In this document: positions 60,258 through 64,000 of the stretch, in pieces
Numbering within the stretch: position 1 is the first letter of the stretch
Layout: each line of letters begins with the position of its first letter
Source: Notamacropus eugenii
Lineage: Eukaryota > Chordata > Mammalia > Diprotodontia > Macropodidae
DNA: 64,000 bases
Direction of reading: 5' to 3'
Assembly (NCBI RefSeq): GCF_028372415.1
Contig: NC_092872.1
Location: 280,243,206-280,307,205 of the forward strand
Program-made: the position numbers and the translations under genes
Notes under the pieces: model-generated
The model's input: the letters and a program-made list of their open reading frames with translations, nothing else
Database searches by the model: none
Told to the model about the DNA's origin: nothing

Positions 60258-61732
60258 TCTCAGCTTCACATTCAACCCCACTCCCCATCAAACTCCAGCC
60301 TCCCTTTCCAGCTTTATTTCACATTTTTCTCCTTCATGTGCAGGTAGACTACAGCCAGACTGGACAGTTAGCAATTCCTACATCTCACCTTATTTCTACA
60401 TGTTCCTCCAAGCCCAAGAACAGATTCGTCTGTGTCTCCACCTATACACATTTTTCTGCAAGACAAAATTTGGGAACTGCTTCCTTCCTCTATGAAAAAA
60501 CCTTCCCAGGGTCCCCCAGCTAGAAGTACCTCCTCCAACCCCAATTTTACACCCCTCAGCTGATTAATGAGGGGATCAGAGTAGCTGACCTCTGAGATTC
60601 CTTCTACTTCTAAAAGTATGAGCCTAGGTTTCTATGACTTCTCCTGGACATGTCTAACATTGTAACTTGTGGAGTGGAAATCTGTGGACTTGACTTTTCC
60701 TCCTTCTAGACTAAGCTCTCCAATGGCAAAGACTATGTGACATTTTAAATCTACACTCCCCCATTAACTGATCATGGTATACTGCCTGTAGCTGATGCTT
60801 CAGCAATATTTATTGAATTGCATTATTTGTTGAATGGTCTCTGACCTCAAGAAGCTTACAGCTGTATTAAAAGTTTAACAAAAACACAAGATGCATGGCA
60901 GAGAAGCAGATACTAAAGTGACTCTGAGCTCAGTTGAGACAGGCATCACAGTGTGCTGGGGCACTTTTCAGATACACTCAATCATCCACAAGCCACTTGT
61001 CCCACACATATTATACCCACCAACACAAGAAAAGCCAAACATTGAGGTCAGATGAGGGGAGGGTGAGTGGGTGGGTATATTTCTGCCCCATGTATAACAG
61101 TCAATATTTGCTAGCTTTTCACCATAAGGGAAAAGAAACCTGGACAACACACAGTAGAGTCTCCGAATCAGATGAAAAGTTGGCCACTATCCCAAAGTGT
61201 AATAGGTTGACTGGGAAGATGGGGGTGCCCTTCCTGGCATGGGCACCAGCAAAGGTGGGATGGCCATGTGTCAGAGACATCTTGTAGGGGGCAAAGATCT
61301 GAAGAGATAGTTGCTGATTCTGAGATTTAAATTTTTTTTGTAGTTACAGAAATCCACATTCTTCCACATCTGGAGAGGGAATTTCAAAAACCTGCTGTTT
61401 CTCTGATATCTGTGAATAATATAAAATTGGGAAAGGGCTCTTGAAGGCCCTTATGGCCAAGTCTTCATGTTATAGTGTGGAGAACAGTTAACAAGGACAA
61501 GGAAACAATCAAAGCTATATGATTTATAAGCCCAACAAGCATGATAAATGGGTCTTTGGATCAGGTCCAGAGACAAACAAAGGACCTTGGAGCTGGAAAG
61601 TACCTCACAGAACACCTGGCCCAATCCCCTCCTTACACAAGTGAGGAAATGAAAGAGCTTAAGGCAGGATTCAAAGTCAAGTCCTCTGATTCCAGAAGCA
61701 GAGCTCATTCCATCAGGAGTCATGCTACTTGA

Positions 61733-61962
61733 AGAACTCACCTTAGAGTCAGGAAAACCTGAGTTCAAATTCTGCCACAGATACTTGGTATCTGTGTGAT
61801 CCTGGGCAAGTCACTTAGACTCTGTCTGCCTCAGTTTCCTCATTTACAAAATTGGAATAATAGTAGTGTCTATCTCACAGAGGTGTTGTGAAGATCAAAT
61901 GAGATAATATATGGTAAAGTCCTTTGAAAAGTTTGAAATGCTATATAGATGTCAGTTATGAG
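61733..61962 (+). repeat. CORE-SINE (MIR-like)
   Basis: Words gagtcaggaaaacctgagtt, gtgatcctgggcaagtcact and gttgtgaagatcaaatgaga. Confidence 0.8.
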
Positions 61963-63029
61963 ATGGGCAAATCCTGGCTGTCCTGAGCTGGCTACTTTGG
62001 GGATGTAAGATAGTTTATCTGTAGATAACTTTGGGCTGACAGGAGAAGATGTGACAGTGTGCACTTTGCAGAAGACAAAAAAGGTGAGGTTCCTCAGGAA
62101 ACAGAGGCAGCAAGGCATAATACAGTCTTGGAGCCAGATAGTCCTGGGTTCAAATCCCGTGTAACCCTAGACATGCCACTGCTCTAAGAAAAGCTCTAAT
62201 ACTTAAGACTATAAGTTGTAGAGAGAGCTGAGTGAGATGCACCAACAGATGGAGTTTTCTCTGTTACAAGTGGCATCTACCAATGGAATTACATATCTAG
62301 TCCCTGTTCCTATCACTCCTCCAATTTAGCAACTGGATTGTCTGTGGCACACACATGGCCCAATAGAACATCATACTTCAGTTTCCCCCCATCTTCTTGT
62401 AATGGTAATGCAATTTAAGATCCTCCTAGCCCATTTAACAGGCCTCACAGTGGAGCCCATTAAGGGAAGCTTGCTTAGGGGAGGCTTACTTGAGTGAAGG
62501 TTTTCATACCTTTTGGTAATTAGGCATTGAAGCACATGGGTTGTGGCTCTATATATACTCTGAGGTGAGGTTTTGCTTTGGACCTCACTCATTGGAAGAA
62601 GGTTCCTGGGATTTGGCCAGATGAGACTGGGCAGCCGTTAAGGAGCACCCTGGCTTTGAAAACCCAGATGTAGGTGCTTCTGTCTCTGGTAACTACGTAT
62701 GTATGTGATGGCCAGACAGTTGGATCTATCTGTGGATCTGTGATGTATGCATTTCTTATGGGCAGACAATTAGAAGCTCTGTCTGTAGGTCTTTATACTA
62801 TTTTCTCTATTTGTAATTTCTGCTTGTAATTTCTCTCTGTATTTTCTCTGAAGTTCAGCATCCTGGCTTTTCCCTTGAACTAAGTTAATGATATATATGT
62901 TTGATTAAAGTAAGATGGCTTTCCCCTTAAAAGTTGCTTTGCTTTAAGAAAAGCAAATCCAAGAACCTGTACTACCAGGTCAACCCGGGTATGCTAAGGT
63001 GCTTGCTGTTACACATCATGGGAAGCAGT

Positions 63030-63275
63030 TGTCAACTATTCCAAAATATAAATGTCGAAAGAACAGTTTTCTAAAGAACAAATAGGAACTATAAATAACT
63101 ACACAAAAGCATGCTCCAAATCACTAATAACAAGAAAAAGGCAAATTAAAACAACTTTGAGCTTTCTATTCACATCCAGAAAAAATGGCAAGGATCGACA
63201 AAATATTGAAATAGTCACTGCTCCAACAGGACATGCATGCCAATACATTGTTGATGGAATTGCAAATTGATTAAG
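63030..63275 (+). repeat. L1 LINE ORF2 3' fragment
   Basis: Words aactacacaaaagcatgctc, caaatcactaataacaagaa, ggcaaattaaaacaactttg and acattgttgatggaattgca match the conserved end of L1 ORF2. The fragment is decayed, with no long open frame. Confidence 0.75.
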
Positions 63276-63479
63276 AGATCATATATTAAGAGTTAATAGG
63301 AACCTCAGAGCCCATTGAGTTCAACTCCCTTATTTTACAAAAAACTGAAATGCAGAGTTTAGGTGATTTGCCTGGGCTCACATTGTAAGTGCAAGAATGA
63401 AATGTGATAATTTCCCTAAACTATTTACAAACCTTTACAGCACTATTATTTATATTTTCTCTTTGTCTCTCTGTCTCAG

Positions 63480-63480
<1 letters not shown>

Positions 63481-63552
<72 letters not shown>
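63481..63552 (+). repeat. (CT)n microsatellite
   Basis: About 36 units, with one TG variant near the start; an interrupted CTCTGT lead lies just upstream. Confidence 0.9.
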
Positions 63553-63555
<3 letters not shown>

Positions 63556-63978
63556 CAATCCTTTGCACTCGCCCTCTGGATGATCTCACCCTTTAGCAAA
63601 ATTACATAATCATTTTATTGTTTTGACCAGTACCAGGTGTTCTCTAAGCTTAGAGAAACACTCGCTGTTATCTATATTCTGGTCATGAATCCCTGTTATG
63701 AATCAAACTTGTCTCATTGTTGCTGTGACCCCTCATTGTCAGGGTTACAGGTCATTGCACAGCCACTAGTACAAGCCCTGAGATCTGCCTTCTCTAAAGC
63801 AGATTCCCTCACTAGGGGTGGGGCCCTGACACATGTGATTAATCTTCCTCCTTGTTTGCAAGACCTTTCCCTCACTTTGGAATTAAACTTCTGTTTGATT
63901 CCTGACTCTCCTGTCTCTAGTCTACTCTGTTCGGTTCCAGCCATTCACGGGTTAGAGATTGGTTTAGTCTGGTTGACA

Positions 63979-64000
63979 GTGTGTGTGTGTGTGTGTGTGT
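63979..64000 (+). repeat. (GT)n microsatellite cut by the window end
   Basis: At least ten GT units; the tract continues beyond the window. Confidence 0.9.

Noticed and set aside
63300-63325. - strand ATG GGC TCT GAG followed by GT, resembling a short MG-starting exon
   Set aside because: It lies in a common CR1/L3-type end (aacctcagagcccattgagt), is only four codons long, and has a poor donor.

Overview
The window is vertebrate nuclear DNA, most likely from a marsupial. It carries two spliced genes with GT-AG introns in a background dense with interspersed repeats. Several repeats are typical of metatherian genomes: CORE-type SINEs with an RTE/BovB-like 3' tail, long L2 and CR1/L3 relics, and an L1 3' UTR with a purine-rich block. 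Marsupial order or species cannot be settled from the sequence alone.

Layout. Positions 1-16.8 kb hold only repeats. From 16.97 to 33.37 kb the + strand carries a nine-exon acid lipase that matches LIPM. Every splice site and phase can be assigned. The assembled CDS is 1236 nt (411 residues), with signal peptide, lid/cap region, disulfide pair and a complete Ser170-Asp341-His370 triad. From 33.5 to 38.9 kb lies a repeat-rich convergent gap that should include the 3' UTR of the next gene. From 38.93 to 45.76 kb the - strand carries five exons of ANKRD22, from the one starting at residue 8 to the stop codon. These encode ankyrin repeats interrupted by a proline-centred hydrophobic hairpin. The short first coding exon (seven codons in the human gene, with the N-myristoylation site) was not found. 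From 45.8 to 64 kb I see only repeats, a CpG-richer patch near 52 kb, an unidentified poly(A)-ended block near 47 kb, two L1 fragments and microsatellites.

The LIPM-ANKRD22 tail-to-tail arrangement matches human chromosome 10q23 (LIPF-LIPK-LIPN-LIPM-ANKRD22-STAMBPL1), which supports both identifications. LIPM belongs to the epidermal acid-lipase cluster, and ANKRD22 is described as a lipid-droplet monotopic protein. Both therefore touch lipid metabolism, but nothing in the sequence shows them acting together.

I found no RNA gene, CRISPR array, endogenous retrovirus or new multi-gene system. The most interesting points are small: an L2 tail ending about 10 nt from the LIPM exon 6 splice acceptor, an Ala where the family has Gly beside the nucleophile elbow, a two-codon uORF before the LIPM start, mirror-image compound microsatellites around LIPM exon 1, and the missing ANKRD22 first exon. 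Family names for old repeats rest on remembered consensus sequences, and repeat ends are accurate to roughly 10-30 bases.
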